Part shown: positions 34,563-42,924 of the stretch, piece by piece
Numbering within the stretch: position 1 is the first letter of the stretch
Layout of the letters: each line of letters begins with the position of its first letter
DNA from: Arthrobacter bussei
GTDB taxonomy: Bacteria > Actinomycetota > Actinomycetes > Actinomycetales > Micrococcaceae
Direction of reading: 5' to 3'
Assembly (NCBI RefSeq): GCF_009377195.2
Contig: NZ_VJXX01000001.1
Location: 496,001 to 560,000 of the forward strand
Length of the DNA stretch: 64,000 nt
Position numbers and translations under genes: made by a program
The notes under the pieces: model-generated
Seen by the model: only the letters and a program-made list of their open reading frames with translations
What the model was told of the DNA's origin: nothing
Databases searched by the model: none

Positions 34563-35551
34563 GGCTGATCTCCGATCGGTGGTGCTGAGGTAGGTGCTGA
34601 GGTAGGTGCCGAGGTAGGTGCTGAGGTAGGTGCTGAGGTAGGTACGGATGGTGGTGCTGGCGCGGGTCCTGCGGGCGGTCCCTTCGACCCGGACACCGGT
34701 CGTCCCGACGGCAGGGTCACCGGTTCGGTCCCGAAAGCTTCCAGGACCGCCGCCCTGATCGCGGACGGGGTGGGTCCGGTCGCCGTCGCCCCCGGTTCCC
34801 AGCCCTGCCCGCGCAGTGCTGCCGCCGTCGTCGGACCGATCGCGACGGGGTGGAACGCCAACGGCCCAGCGGCCAGCCTTTCACGGAACTGCTGCACCGT
34901 GCTCGGCGCGGTGAACACGACGGCGGGCTGGACACCAGCGGCCGCCAGCCCGACGACGTCACCCGGGACCAGGAGTGGCGGCGGTACTCCGTCCTCGACC
35001 ACGCCGGGTACGCGCCGGGACGGGTGTGCCGGGTACGGGACCGTGCGGTAGGCCTCGATCCGCTCGACCCGCCAGCCCAGGCCGGTGAGGCCCGCCCGGA
35101 GGTCGTCGGGTGCGAGGTCGGCCTGCGGCAGGAGGATCCGCTCGTGTCCCCGCCCGATGGTGCGGAGCAGGCCCGCGGAGGTCGCGTCGTCGGGCACCAG
35201 GTCGACGGCGACACCCGCGTCCGCGAGCAGGCGGGCGGTCGCCGCGCCGACGGCCGCGACCCTGGTCCCGCCCGCCGCCACCGCTGCCGCGAGGCCCACC
35301 GCGCGGGCTCGGCCGATCGTATCGAGCGCCTGGACCGTGTTGCCGCTCGTCACCACGAGCCACCGGTACTCCCCCCGCGCCAGGGCGGCGAGCCCCGTCA
35401 GGACGGCGTCGACATCCCGCGGGAGCTCGGTCTCCGTGAGCGGCAACGCGAAGACGGACAGCTCCGCCGCCCTGAGCGCGTCGGCCACGCGGACCGCCCG
35501 TGCAGGATGACGGAGGACGATCACGCTCCTGGCCGCCGGGCCGCCGACCAC
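34559..35551 (-). CDS. hemD: Uroporphyrinogen-III synthase with repetitive C-terminal tail
   Basis: A 330-residue HemD that closes hydroxymethylbilane into uroporphyrinogen III. Two Rossmann-like lobes are seen: [20 protein letters not shown] to LPLTETELP, then [13 protein letters not shown], and the late [16 protein letters not shown] with [20 protein letters not shown], all typical of this poorly conserved family. The last 55 residues are a Pro/Ser/Thr/Ala tail with five TSAP repeats coded by a 12-bp tandem repeat. GTG 35551 lies 5 nt after the hemC stop; the open frame continues into hemC out of phase. The stop overlaps hemB by 4 nt. Confidence 0.88.
   Translation of the reverse strand: MVGGPAARSVIVLRHPARAVRVADALRAAELSVFALPLTETELPRDVDAVLTGLAALARGEYRWLVVTSGNTVQALDTIGRARAVGLAAAVAAGGTRVAAVGAATARLLADAGVAVDLVPDDATSAGLLRTIGRGHERILLPQADLAPDDLRAGLTGLGWRVERIEAYRTVPYPAHPSRRVPGVVEDGVPPPLLVPGDVVGLAAAGVQPAVVFTAPSTVQQFRERLAAGPLAFHPVAIGPTTAAALRGQGWEPGATATGPTPSAIRAAVLEAFGTEPVTLPSGRPVSGSKGPPAGPAPAPPSVPTSAPTSAPTSAPTSAPTSAPPIGDQP
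34587..34646 (-). repeat. Five 12-bp tandem units at the end of hemD
   Basis: On the plus strand GAGGTAGGTGCT repeats five times (one unit has GCC, the last ends ACG). Read on the minus strand it encodes the Ser-Ala-Pro-Thr repeat of the HemD tail. Confidence 0.9.
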
Positions 35552-35556
35552 GCGGG

Positions 35557-36537
35557 TCAGCTGCTCAGGGGGGCGATATCGGCGGCGCCGGCAGCGAGCA
35601 GTTCCTCCGCGAGCTCCACCCCGAGTCGCGCGGCGGCCACCGCATCCGTCACGGGAGCCGATCGCGTCACGCGGAGGATCGACCGGCCGTCGAGGCTGCA
35701 CACCACGGCCTCGAGCGCCAGTTCCTCGCCCTGCAGCCGGGCGAGGGCACCGATCGGAGCGGCGCAGCCGGCCTCGAGCTGCAGCAGGACGGCTCGCTCC
35801 GCCGTCACGGCCAGGCGCGTCGGCAGATGGTCGTAGGCGGCCAGGGCCGCACGCGTCCCGGGGGTGTCCTCGGCCTCGCGGCACTCGACGGCCAGCGCTC
35901 CCTGTCCGGGTGCGGGGAGCATCACCGCGGGATCGATCAGTTCCGTGATGGCGTCGTCACGGCCGAGCCGTATGAGGCCGGCAGCGGCGAGGACGACGGC
36001 GTCGAGATCACCCGGCGCGCCGATCACGAGTCCCGCGACGCGTCCGAGGCGCGTGTCGACGTTCCCGCGGATGTCGACGACGTCGAGGCCGGGCCGCGCC
36101 GCGCGGAGCTGGGCCGCCCGGCGGGGGGACCCGGTCCCCACGCGCGCACCGTCCGGCAGGGTCGCGAGCGTCAGCCCGTCACGAGCGCAGAGGGCGTCGC
36201 GGACGTCCTCCCGCTCCGGGACGGACGCCACGGTGAGGCCCGGAGCGGGCAGGGTGGGCAGGTCCTTGAGCGAGTGGACCGCGATGTCGCAGCGCTCCTC
36301 GAGCAGCGCGTCACGCAGCGCCGCGACGAACACACCCGTACCGCCGATCTGCGACAGCGATCCCCGGAGGACATCTCCTTCCGTGCGGATGCGCACCAGC
36401 TCGTACGGCAGGGATGCGAGGTCGGCCACGCGCTCGGCCACCGTCGTCGTCTGGGTCATCGCGAGCGCGCTGCCCCTCGTCCCCACCCGGATGGCGCCGG
36501 TCGCGCCGGCCTGCGTGTCCATGGTTCCCGCCGACAT
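35557..36537 (-). CDS. hemC: Hydroxymethylbilane synthase (porphobilinogen deaminase)
   Basis: A 326-residue enzyme that links four porphobilinogens into hydroxymethylbilane. The opening is IRVGTRGSALAMTQT, RTEGDVLRGSLSQIGGTGVF contains substrate-binding residues, HSLKDLPT is the catalytic-site segment, and Cys258 in LEAGCAAPIGA anchors the dipyrromethane cofactor. The start is taken as ATG 36537, one base overlapping the hemH stop (TGATG), which favours reinitiation; an internal ATG at 36522 is an alternative. hemD follows after 5 nt. Confidence 0.94.
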   Translation of the reverse strand: MSAGTMDTQAGATGAIRVGTRGSALAMTQTTTVAERVADLASLPYELVRIRTEGDVLRGSLSQIGGTGVFVAALRDALLEERCDIAVHSLKDLPTLPAPGLTVASVPEREDVRDALCARDGLTLATLPDGARVGTGSPRRAAQLRAARPGLDVVDIRGNVDTRLGRVAGLVIGAPGDLDAVVLAAAGLIRLGRDDAITELIDPAVMLPAPGQGALAVECREAEDTPGTRAALAAYDHLPTRLAVTAERAVLLQLEAGCAAPIGALARLQGEELALEAVVCSLDGRSILRVTRSAPVTDAVAAARLGVELAEELLAAGAADIAPLSS

Positions 36538-37742
36538 CACATACCGGGGTTGGGCAGCGGCGTCCCCACGGTGGAGTCCACGGAGGCGATGGTCGGCTTC
36601 TCCCCACGCCGGTTCGCGCAGCAGTTCGGCCGGCAGACGTCGTACCAGGGGCCGAGCGCGGTGGCGGACGGACGGTCGGCGATGTTGTTGTCGATCGTCC
36701 GCTCGAGGATAAGGTCGACGAGGCCCGCGACGAACGTGGCGTGCGTGCCGGGGGTCGGGACGCGGTCCGCCACGATACCGAGCTCGCCGCACGTCTCCAG
36801 CGCCTCGGTGTCGAGGTCCCAGGCCACCTCCATGTGGTCGGAGACGAAACCGAGCGGCACGATCACGACGCCGCGGGTGCCGCCCTCGTAGCGGTCACGC
36901 AGGGCATCGCTGATGTCGGGCTCGAGCCACGGGATGTGCGGGGCACCGGACCTGGACTGGTAGACCAGCGACCATTCGACACCTGCGGCCTCGGGGATGC
37001 GGTCGAGGACGGCCTGCGCGGTGGCGAGGTGCTGCGCCACGTAGGCGCCCTCCTCGTAGGCGGGCCCGCCTTCGCCGTTGCGCGGCCCGGCGGCCTCGGC
37101 GTCACCCATGGGGATCGAGTGGGTGGAGAACATGATGTGCACGGGGGCGTCCGGCGTGCCCTGCTCCGCGAGGCCCGCACGGACCGTGGCGAGTCCCCCG
37201 GTGACACCTTCCACGAACGGCTCGACGAAGCCCGGGTGGTCGAAGTACTGGCGCACCTTGTCCACCTCGAGGCGTCCCTCGAGGCCGGTCTTCACGAGTG
37301 CCATCCCGAGGTCCTCGCGGTACTGGCGGCAGCTGGAGTAGCAGGAGTAGGCGCTCGTGGTGACGGCGAGCACCTTGCGGTGTCCGGCGTCGTACGCCTC
37401 CTGCAGGGTGTCGGCGATGAACGGCTCCCAGTTGCGGTTCCCCCAGAAGACCGGCAGGTCGATGCCGCGGCTGCGCAGCTCCGCCTCCATCGCCGCGCGG
37501 AGGGCGCGGTTCTGGCTGTTGATGGGGCTGACGCCGCCGAAGGCCCGGTAATGGTGCGAGACCTCCTCGAGCCGCTCGTCGGGGATGCCGCGGCCGCGGG
37601 TGACGTTGCGCAGGAACGGGATGACGTCGTCCTGGCCCTCGGGTCCGCCGAAGGAGGCGAGCACGACGGCGTCGTACGCCTTCGGCGCCATGCGGCCGTT
37701 CTCGTCGACTCCGTCGAGGGGGTTGAATGCCTGTGTCGTCAC
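36537..37742 (-). CDS. hemH: Ferrochelatase (coproporphyrin type) with C-terminal Fe-S cysteines
   Basis: A 401-residue ferrochelatase that inserts iron into coproporphyrin III (CpfC). ASFGGPEG opens the fold; His208 (FSTHSIP) and Glu305 (FVSDHMEVAWDLD) are the metal-insertion residues. The C-terminus carries DVCRPNCCANRRG (Cys370, Cys374, Cys375), which together with Cys134 or Cys138 probably binds the [2Fe-2S] cluster known in actinobacterial ferrochelatases. The start GTG 37742 overlaps the hemQ stop by 4 nt (GTGA); the longer open frame runs into hemQ and is not coding. hemQ-hemH-hemC are tightly coupled. Confidence 0.93.
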   Translation of the reverse strand: MTTQAFNPLDGVDENGRMAPKAYDAVVLASFGGPEGQDDVIPFLRNVTRGRGIPDERLEEVSHHYRAFGGVSPINSQNRALRAAMEAELRSRGIDLPVFWGNRNWEPFIADTLQEAYDAGHRKVLAVTTSAYSCYSSCRQYREDLGMALVKTGLEGRLEVDKVRQYFDHPGFVEPFVEGVTGGLATVRAGLAEQGTPDAPVHIMFSTHSIPMGDAEAAGPRNGEGGPAYEEGAYVAQHLATAQAVLDRIPEAAGVEWSLVYQSRSGAPHIPWLEPDISDALRDRYEGGTRGVVIVPLGFVSDHMEVAWDLDTEALETCGELGIVADRVPTPGTHATFVAGLVDLILERTIDNNIADRPSATALGPWYDVCRPNCCANRRGEKPTIASVDSTVGTPLPNPGM

Positions 37743-38458
37743 TGGAGCACCTCTGCAATCTCGTCGTGGTTGATCCGCCGGCCGGTGTAGAACGGCACTT
37801 CCTCGCGCACGTGGCGGCGTGCTTCGGTCTCCCGCAGGTATCGCATCAGGTCGACGAGGTCGACGAGTTCCGGAGCCTCGAGTGCCAGGATCCATTCGTA
37901 GTCGTTGAGGGCGAAGGATGACACGGTGTTGGAGATGACCTGGGGATATTTCCGGCCCTTGAGCCCGTGATCCATCAGCATCTCGCGGCGCTCGTCGGTG
38001 GGCAGGATGTACCACTCGTAGGAGCGGACGAAGGGGTACACGCAGACCCACTCGGCCGGAGCCACGCCGCGGGAGAACGCCGGGCTGTGGGACTTCGAGA
38101 ACTCCGCGTCGCGGTGCACGCCCATGGCGGACCACACCATGGTGGTCTCGGCGAACATCTCGGTCCTCCTGAGCCTGCGGACAGCCATCTGGAGGTCCTC
38201 CGGGCGGGGTCCGTGCAGCCAGACCATGACGTCGGCGTCGGCCCGCATCGCGGAGACGTCGTAGAAGCCACGGAGCACGACGCCGTCCTGCTCGAAGGAG
38301 GCGACGACCTCGTCGAGCGTGTGGGCACCGGAATCGGTCGTCGCGGATCCCCGCTTGAAGACCGTCCAGAGCGTGTAGAACAACTCACCGGGGGCTTCGG
38401 CGCCCTCTCCGGTCTGCTGTGGAGCGTGGGCGGGGTTGCTACCGTTCGGCTCAGTCAT
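37739..38458 (-). CDS. hemQ: Coproheme decarboxylase HemQ/ChdC (chlorite dismutase-like)
   Basis: A 239-residue member of the chlorite-dismutase fold that turns iron-coproporphyrin III into haem b by two oxidative decarboxylations, the last step of the coproporphyrin-dependent route. The family segments are ELFYTLWTVFKRG, DADVMVWLHGPRPEDLQ, the Tyr-rich VCVYPFVRSYEWYILP and DHGLKGRKYPQVISNTV, whose His164 is the probable proximal haem ligand. ATG 38458 is the start; CAGACT lies 6 nt upstream and a perfect inverted repeat (38501-38521) 43 bp upstream. It is followed by hemH with a 4-nt overlap. Confidence 0.94.
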   Translation of the reverse strand: MTEPNGSNPAHAPQQTGEGAEAPGELFYTLWTVFKRGSATTDSGAHTLDEVVASFEQDGVVLRGFYDVSAMRADADVMVWLHGPRPEDLQMAVRRLRRTEMFAETTMVWSAMGVHRDAEFSKSHSPAFSRGVAPAEWVCVYPFVRSYEWYILPTDERREMLMDHGLKGRKYPQVISNTVSSFALNDYEWILALEAPELVDLVDLMRYLRETEARRHVREEVPFYTGRRINHDEIAEVLQ

Positions 38459-38500
38459 GGTACTAGTCTGCCCCCGCCGGAAGACGATTCGAAATCCTTT

Positions 38501-38521
38501 TCTTCTACAAACGGTAGAAGA
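38501..38521. promoter_or_regulatory. Perfect inverted repeat upstream of hemQ (putative operator)
   Basis: TCTTCTAC, a 5-nt spacer AAACG, then GTAGAAGA: an 8-bp palindrome with dyad symmetry, in the only sizeable gap (71 bp) of the eight-gene haem cluster. The sequence is A/T-richer than its surroundings and there is no terminator-like GC stem. It is best read as the binding site of a dimeric regulator controlling hemQ-hemH-hemC-hemD-hemB-hemL. I do not recognise the regulator. Confidence 0.6.
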
Positions 38522-38529
38522 GACGAACG

Positions 38530-40245
38530 TCACATCGGGGCGCCGGTATCGCCCGTCAGCAGGGCGTCGGCGAGGGCTGTCGCCCGCAGCCTCGCGTCGT
38601 CGATCACGGCCACGAGTCCCGTCCCCGCCAGCCATCCGCCGGTCACGGCGAGCGACGCCGCGGCCGCGGCCACCGCCCCCCGGATGCGGGCCACACGCTC
38701 GCGGTGCCCCACGGAGGCGTGTGGCAGGGCGCCTGCCCAGCGCACCACGTCCCAGTCGAGGACGTCCGCCTCGTCGATGGCGACACCGAGCAGGGTCGAG
38801 GCGTCCGCGAGCGCGTGCCGGTAGAGGAGGTCGTCGGGTGAGGCGAGCCCGACGTCGGCCGAGGTGTCCCCCACGCGCCCGAAGGACAGCCGCAGGACGT
38901 GCGAGCCGGGACCCGCCTGGTCCCGGAGCCATGCCCACTTCGCGGTCGAGTGCGTCAGTGCCTTCGCGGCGACCCCCTCGACACCCCGGGCCACGAGCAC
39001 GCCCGTCCCGCGCGGCCGGGCATCGAGTTCGGGCACGTCCACGATCAGCGTCACCAGGGCGACGCCGGGTACCGGATCGGGACGCTCGTCGGCGAGGGCC
39101 GGGATGGCAGGAGCCAGCAGGTCGACAGCGCCGCGACCCTCGGTGGCCACGACGACGGCGTCCGCCCCGATGCGACGGGTCAGGGTCGAGTGCTCGGTGG
39201 TCACCGTCCAGCCTGCACCGTCGCGGGCCACAGCGGAGACCTGCTCTCCCGTCCGCAGGTCTGCGCCGTCGGCCCTGAGCTGCTCCACGAGCGCATCGCG
39301 GAGCTGGGCGATGCCACCGTCGAGGCCACCCACGGCGGCGCCCGCCGGTGCGGCCTTCCGCAGCGCTCCGGCCGCCGCGCCGAGGGATCCCAGCCGTCCC
39401 ATGGTCGCCCGCAGACCGGGGGCCACGGAGTCGACGTCGAGATCGTCCGGGTCGGCGGAGAACACTCCACCGGCGACGGGCGCGACCAGGCGCGTCAGCA
39501 CCTCCTCCCCCATCCGCGTGCGGACGAGTTCACCGAGGCTGACCCCACTGCGCGTCGCCAGCGATCCCACGGGCAGCACCCTGTCCAGGGCCGCGCGCAG
39601 GGACCCTGCCCGGCCGATCACCGCGGTGATGGCGGGATCGCCCGGATCCGCGGGGATGCCGAGGACCCCGGAGTTCGGCAGGGGCTGCGCCGCGGCCCGG
39701 AGGTCCCTGCCGGGCAGCTGCACCCAGGCACCCGTGGCATCGGGGGTGACGATGCGGTCACCGAGTCCGAGCTCGCCGGCGAGCGCCGGGACCGTGGCCG
39801 AGCGGGTCGAGAAGGACTCGGCACCGCTGTCGAGCTGGAATCCTCCGAGCGACCGGCCGTCCACCGTCCCGCCGAAACGATCGGACCGTTCCAGGACGGT
39901 GACGGCCAGTCCGCGGGCCAGCAGGGTCCGTGCGGCGACGAGGCCGGCCAGCCCTCCGCCGATGACGACGATCCGGCGGCGGGCGGGTGCCGGGGTTGCG
40001 CCATCGCCCGCTCCTGCGTCCGGCGCGGGTGCCGGCAGCACTGCCGGTGCGGGCGTGTCCGCGGGGGATGCCCGCACGACCGTCGGCGCCGGCGCGGAGG
40101 CCGCGAGCGGACGCCCGTCAGCGGACGCGGCGGTGCCGGCCCCGCCGGTCCCGCCGACGACGCCGGTCTCGCCACCTGTCCCGCTGTCCGCTGCTGCGCC
40201 GCTGCCGGACGTCTCCCGCCGGCCGCGCCCCACCCCCCGCGCCAC
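38530..40245 (-). CDS. hemY: Coproporphyrinogen III oxidase HemY/CgoX (FAD-dependent) with unusual N-terminal extension
   Basis: A 571-residue flavoprotein that oxidises coproporphyrinogen III to coproporphyrin III. The FAD motif RIVVIGGGLAGLVAARTLLA starts only at residue 91, followed by VTVLERSDRFGG. GGFQLDSGAESFSTR and the late GWLAGTGLVAVIDDARLRA are also of the PPOX family. The first 90 residues are Gly/Ala/Pro/Ser/Thr-rich without fold, an odd extension for this family. GTG 40245, two nt after the hemE stop and with GGAG 8 nt upstream, is the best-supported start; a GTG near residue 58 would shorten the tail. It lies between hemE and hemQ. Confidence 0.88.
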   Translation of the reverse strand: MARGVGRGRRETSGSGAAADSGTGGETGVVGGTGGAGTAASADGRPLAASAPAPTVVRASPADTPAPAVLPAPAPDAGAGDGATPAPARRRIVVIGGGLAGLVAARTLLARGLAVTVLERSDRFGGTVDGRSLGGFQLDSGAESFSTRSATVPALAGELGLGDRIVTPDATGAWVQLPGRDLRAAAQPLPNSGVLGIPADPGDPAITAVIGRAGSLRAALDRVLPVGSLATRSGVSLGELVRTRMGEEVLTRLVAPVAGGVFSADPDDLDVDSVAPGLRATMGRLGSLGAAAGALRKAAPAGAAVGGLDGGIAQLRDALVEQLRADGADLRTGEQVSAVARDGAGWTVTTEHSTLTRRIGADAVVVATEGRGAVDLLAPAIPALADERPDPVPGVALVTLIVDVPELDARPRGTGVLVARGVEGVAAKALTHSTAKWAWLRDQAGPGSHVLRLSFGRVGDTSADVGLASPDDLLYRHALADASTLLGVAIDEADVLDWDVVRWAGALPHASVGHRERVARIRGAVAAAAASLAVTGGWLAGTGLVAVIDDARLRATALADALLTGDTGAPM

Positions 40246-40247
40246 GC

Positions 40248-41309
40248 CTACGGCTCCACGGAGTGGATCAGCTCCACGACGCGGGTGAGCACATCGGGGT
40301 CGGTGTCCGGGGGAACGCCGTGCCCGAGGTTCACCACGTGGCCGGGCGCCGAGGCGCCGGCTGCGAGGACGTCGCGCACATGGCGTTCGAGCACCGGCCA
40401 CGGCGCGGGCAGCAGCGCCGGGTCGATGTTGCCCTGGAGCGGCACCGAGCCGCCGAGGCGCCGGTTGGCCTCGTCCAGCGGCAGCCGGTAGTCGACGCCG
40501 ATCACGTCCACGCCGACCTCGTGCATCGCCACCAGGAGCTCAGAGGTGCCGGTGCCGAAGTGGATGAGGGGTGCGCCGGAACCCCGCACATGGTCGAGGG
40601 CCCGGCGGGAGGCCGGGGCGACGTGCGTACGGTAGTCGGCGAGGCCCAGGGATCCCGCCCACGAGTCGAAGAGCTGGGCCGCACTGGCGCCCGCCTCGAG
40701 TTGTGCGCGGAGGAAGGCGCCGGAGGCGTCCGCGGCCCAGTCGGTAAGCGCGGACCATGTGCCGGGATCGGCGTGCATCATGGTGCGTGGACCCAGGTGG
40801 TCCCGTGACGGCTTCCCCTCGACCATGTACGCGGCGAGCGTGAAGGGGGCGCCCGCGAACCCGATGAGCGGCGTGGTCCCGAGCTGCGCCACGGTCAGGG
40901 CCACGGCCTCCCTGATCGGCTCGAGTGCCTCGTCGGTCAGCGTGGGCAGGGCGGCGACGTCGGCCGCCGAGCGGATCGGGGAGCCGAGGACCGGCCCGAC
41001 ACCGGGCACGATGTCGACGTCCACCCCTGCGAGCTTGAGCGGGATGACGATGTCGGAGAAGAAGATGCCCGCATCGACGTCGTGCCGGCGGACGGGTTGC
41101 AGCGTGATCTCCGACGCCATCTCCGGATCGAGGCAGGACTCGAGCATGTCGGTCCCCGCGCGGAGGGCCCGGTACTCCGGCAGGGACCGGCCGGCCTGGC
41201 GCATGAACCACACGGGCCGCCGATGCGGGGTCTGCCCGCGGTAGGCGGAGATGAGTGCCGAGCCGGACGTACGTCCGTCGACCAGCGGGTGCGATGCTCC
41301 AAGGTCCAT
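40248..41309 (-). CDS. hemE: Uroporphyrinogen decarboxylase
   Basis: A 353-residue cytosolic enzyme that removes four acetate carboxyls from uroporphyrinogen III to give coproporphyrinogen III. The conserved N-terminal [18 protein letters not shown] contains the substrate-binding arginines. [37 protein letters not shown], and [17 protein letters not shown] near the end complete the family pattern. ATG 41309 is chosen; the open frame runs farther upstream into non-coding sequence. First gene of the minus-strand haem cluster, divergent from hemA across 183 bp. Confidence 0.95.
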   Translation of the reverse strand: MDLGASHPLVDGRTSGSALISAYRGQTPHRRPVWFMRQAGRSLPEYRALRAGTDMLESCLDPEMASEITLQPVRRHDVDAGIFFSDIVIPLKLAGVDVDIVPGVGPVLGSPIRSAADVAALPTLTDEALEPIREAVALTVAQLGTTPLIGFAGAPFTLAAYMVEGKPSRDHLGPRTMMHADPGTWSALTDWAADASGAFLRAQLEAGASAAQLFDSWAGSLGLADYRTHVAPASRRALDHVRGSGAPLIHFGTGTSELLVAMHEVGVDVIGVDYRLPLDEANRRLGGSVPLQGNIDPALLPAPWPVLERHVRDVLAAGASAPGHVVNLGHGVPPDTDPDVLTRVVELIHSVEP

Positions 41310-41402
41310 ACCGCCGATTCTGCCGAAGTTCGCAGCGTTTGGATAACCGGCACCGGCACGCGTGGACCGGGCGTGCCCAAGATCACGCCCGTCGGAGTGG
41401 GG

Positions 41403-41422
41403 CAGGATTCCGCAGGATTCCG
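41403..41422. repeat. Two direct copies of CAGGATTCCG between hemE and hemA
   Basis: The decamer is perfectly duplicated at 41403-41412 and 41413-41422, and a third partial copy (CGGATTGC) follows. It lies in the divergent promoter region, just before the promoter-like TTGCAA-N18-TATTCA (41427-41456) and TATGAT (41478-41483) boxes of hemA. Confidence 0.55.
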
Positions 41423-41492
41423 CGGATTGCAAGCTCCGGTAAGGCTGGCCTATTCAGTGGGGAAGGGCCGTTCTCGGTATGATCGAGGGGTT

Positions 41493-42875
41493 GTGGTACT
41501 TCTTTCACTTGTAGCGACACACTCGAATGTGGACCTGGAAACGGTCGCCCGACTGAGCGTCGGGGCCCCCCAGGTCCCTGCCGCCGTGCTCGCCGATGAC
41601 AGGGCCGTCTCCGGCGCCGTCGTGTTGGCCACCTGCAACCGCTTCGAGATCTATGCCGAGGCCCCGTCCGAGGACGACGTCGAAGCGGCACGGTCCGCCA
41701 TCGTCTCGACGATCAGCGAGTACTCCGGCATCCCCGAGCAGTCCGTCTCGGCATCATTCGAGACCCATACCGGCCAGGACGTCGCCGAGCACCTCTTCGC
41801 CGTCGGCGCCGGACTGGACTCCGCCGTGATCGGCGAGCGCGAGATCGCCGGCCAGGTCCGGCGCGCCCTCATCGATGCGCAGGGCTCGGGGGCTGCGAGT
41901 GGCGGGCTCGTGCGTCTCTTCCAGGCCGCGTCGAGGACCGCGAAGGACGTCGGGGCGCAGACCGCGCTCGGCAGCCGCGGCCGCTCGATCGTCTCCGTGG
42001 CACTCGAACTCGCCGGGGACATCTCCGCGGACGCCGACTGGTCACGGAAGACCGTCGTCCTCTTCGGGACCGGCGCCTACGCCGGCGCCACCATGGCAGC
42101 ACTCAAGGACCGCGGCTGCACCGACATCTCGGTGTTCTCCTCGTCCGGTCGCGCCGAGGCCTTCGTCGCCACCCGCGGCGGCACCGCCGTCACCGCCACC
42201 GACCTCCCCGGAGCCATGCGCCGCGCCGACGTCGTCATCGGCTGCAGCGGCAGCGACGCGCGGATCGATGCGGCCGACCTCCAGCGGATCCGTGAGGGCG
42301 TCGACCGGCCGCTCGTCGTGATCGACCTCGCCCTCAGCCACGACTTCGACCCCGCCGTCGGCATGCTCGACGACGTCGAGCTCATCACCCTCGAATCCGT
42401 GCGCGCAGCGGCCCCCGAGGAACAAGCGGACGCCCTCTGCCAGGCCGGCGACCTCGTGCGCGACGCCGCCCGCACCTTCGAGGAGCAGCAGGCGACCCGC
42501 GCGATGAACGCCGCGATCGTGGCCCTCCGGCAGCACACGCAGGCCGTGCTCGACTCCGAGATGGAGCGCGTCCGCGCGCAGCACGGGTGCACGGCTGCCG
42601 CCGAGGAGGTCGAGTTCGCCCTCCGCCGCATGGTCCGCCAGCTCCTCCACGTCCCGACCGTACGGGCGCGTGAGCTCGCCGCCGAGGGTCGCCAGGACGA
42701 GTACACCGCAGCACTGGAGGCCCTCTACGGCATCGAAGTGGCTCCGACGGCCGAGAAGGCGACCGGGACCTCGGACGCGGCCCTACCGCCCGCCGCTGCG
42801 CCGCACGCCGGCCACGTCCACGCCGATGGCGCCGTGTGCCCCGTCGACCACGAGCGGCCCGCCCGGACCGCCTGA
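41493..42875 (+). CDS. hemA: Glutamyl-tRNA reductase with His-rich, Cys-Pro-containing tail
   Basis: A 460-residue enzyme that reduces Glu-tRNA to glutamate-1-semialdehyde with NADPH, the committed step of haem synthesis. The catalytic Cys lies in [37 protein letters not shown] is the substrate domain, [17 protein letters not shown] binds NADPH, and the helical dimerisation domain follows. Past the usual end, a 30-residue Ala/Pro tail ends [17 protein letters not shown] (His438, His441, His443, Cys449-Pro450, His453), a possible haem- or metal-binding signal. The start is GTG 41493, with GAGG just upstream and a TATGAT box 9 nt before it. The gene is divergent from hemE. Confidence 0.94.
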   Translation: MVLLSLVATHSNVDLETVARLSVGAPQVPAAVLADDRAVSGAVVLATCNRFEIYAEAPSEDDVEAARSAIVSTISEYSGIPEQSVSASFETHTGQDVAEHLFAVGAGLDSAVIGEREIAGQVRRALIDAQGSGAASGGLVRLFQAASRTAKDVGAQTALGSRGRSIVSVALELAGDISADADWSRKTVVLFGTGAYAGATMAALKDRGCTDISVFSSSGRAEAFVATRGGTAVTATDLPGAMRRADVVIGCSGSDARIDAADLQRIREGVDRPLVVIDLALSHDFDPAVGMLDDVELITLESVRAAAPEEQADALCQAGDLVRDAARTFEEQQATRAMNAAIVALRQHTQAVLDSEMERVRAQHGCTAAAEEVEFALRRMVRQLLHVPTVRARELAAEGRQDEYTAALEALYGIEVAPTAEKATGTSDAALPPAAAPHAGHVHADGAVCPVDHERPARTA

Positions 42876-42924
42876 CTCCGCGCGTCACCCTGACGTGACG
42901 ACCGTCCCTTTCCGGGAACGCCGG

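Noticed and set aside
41489..41515. A Rex-like box (TTGTG...TTTCAC) over the hemA start
   Set aside because: Only one half matches the TTGTGA-N6-TCACAA pattern and it overlaps the start codon. Not strong enough to claim redox control by Rex.
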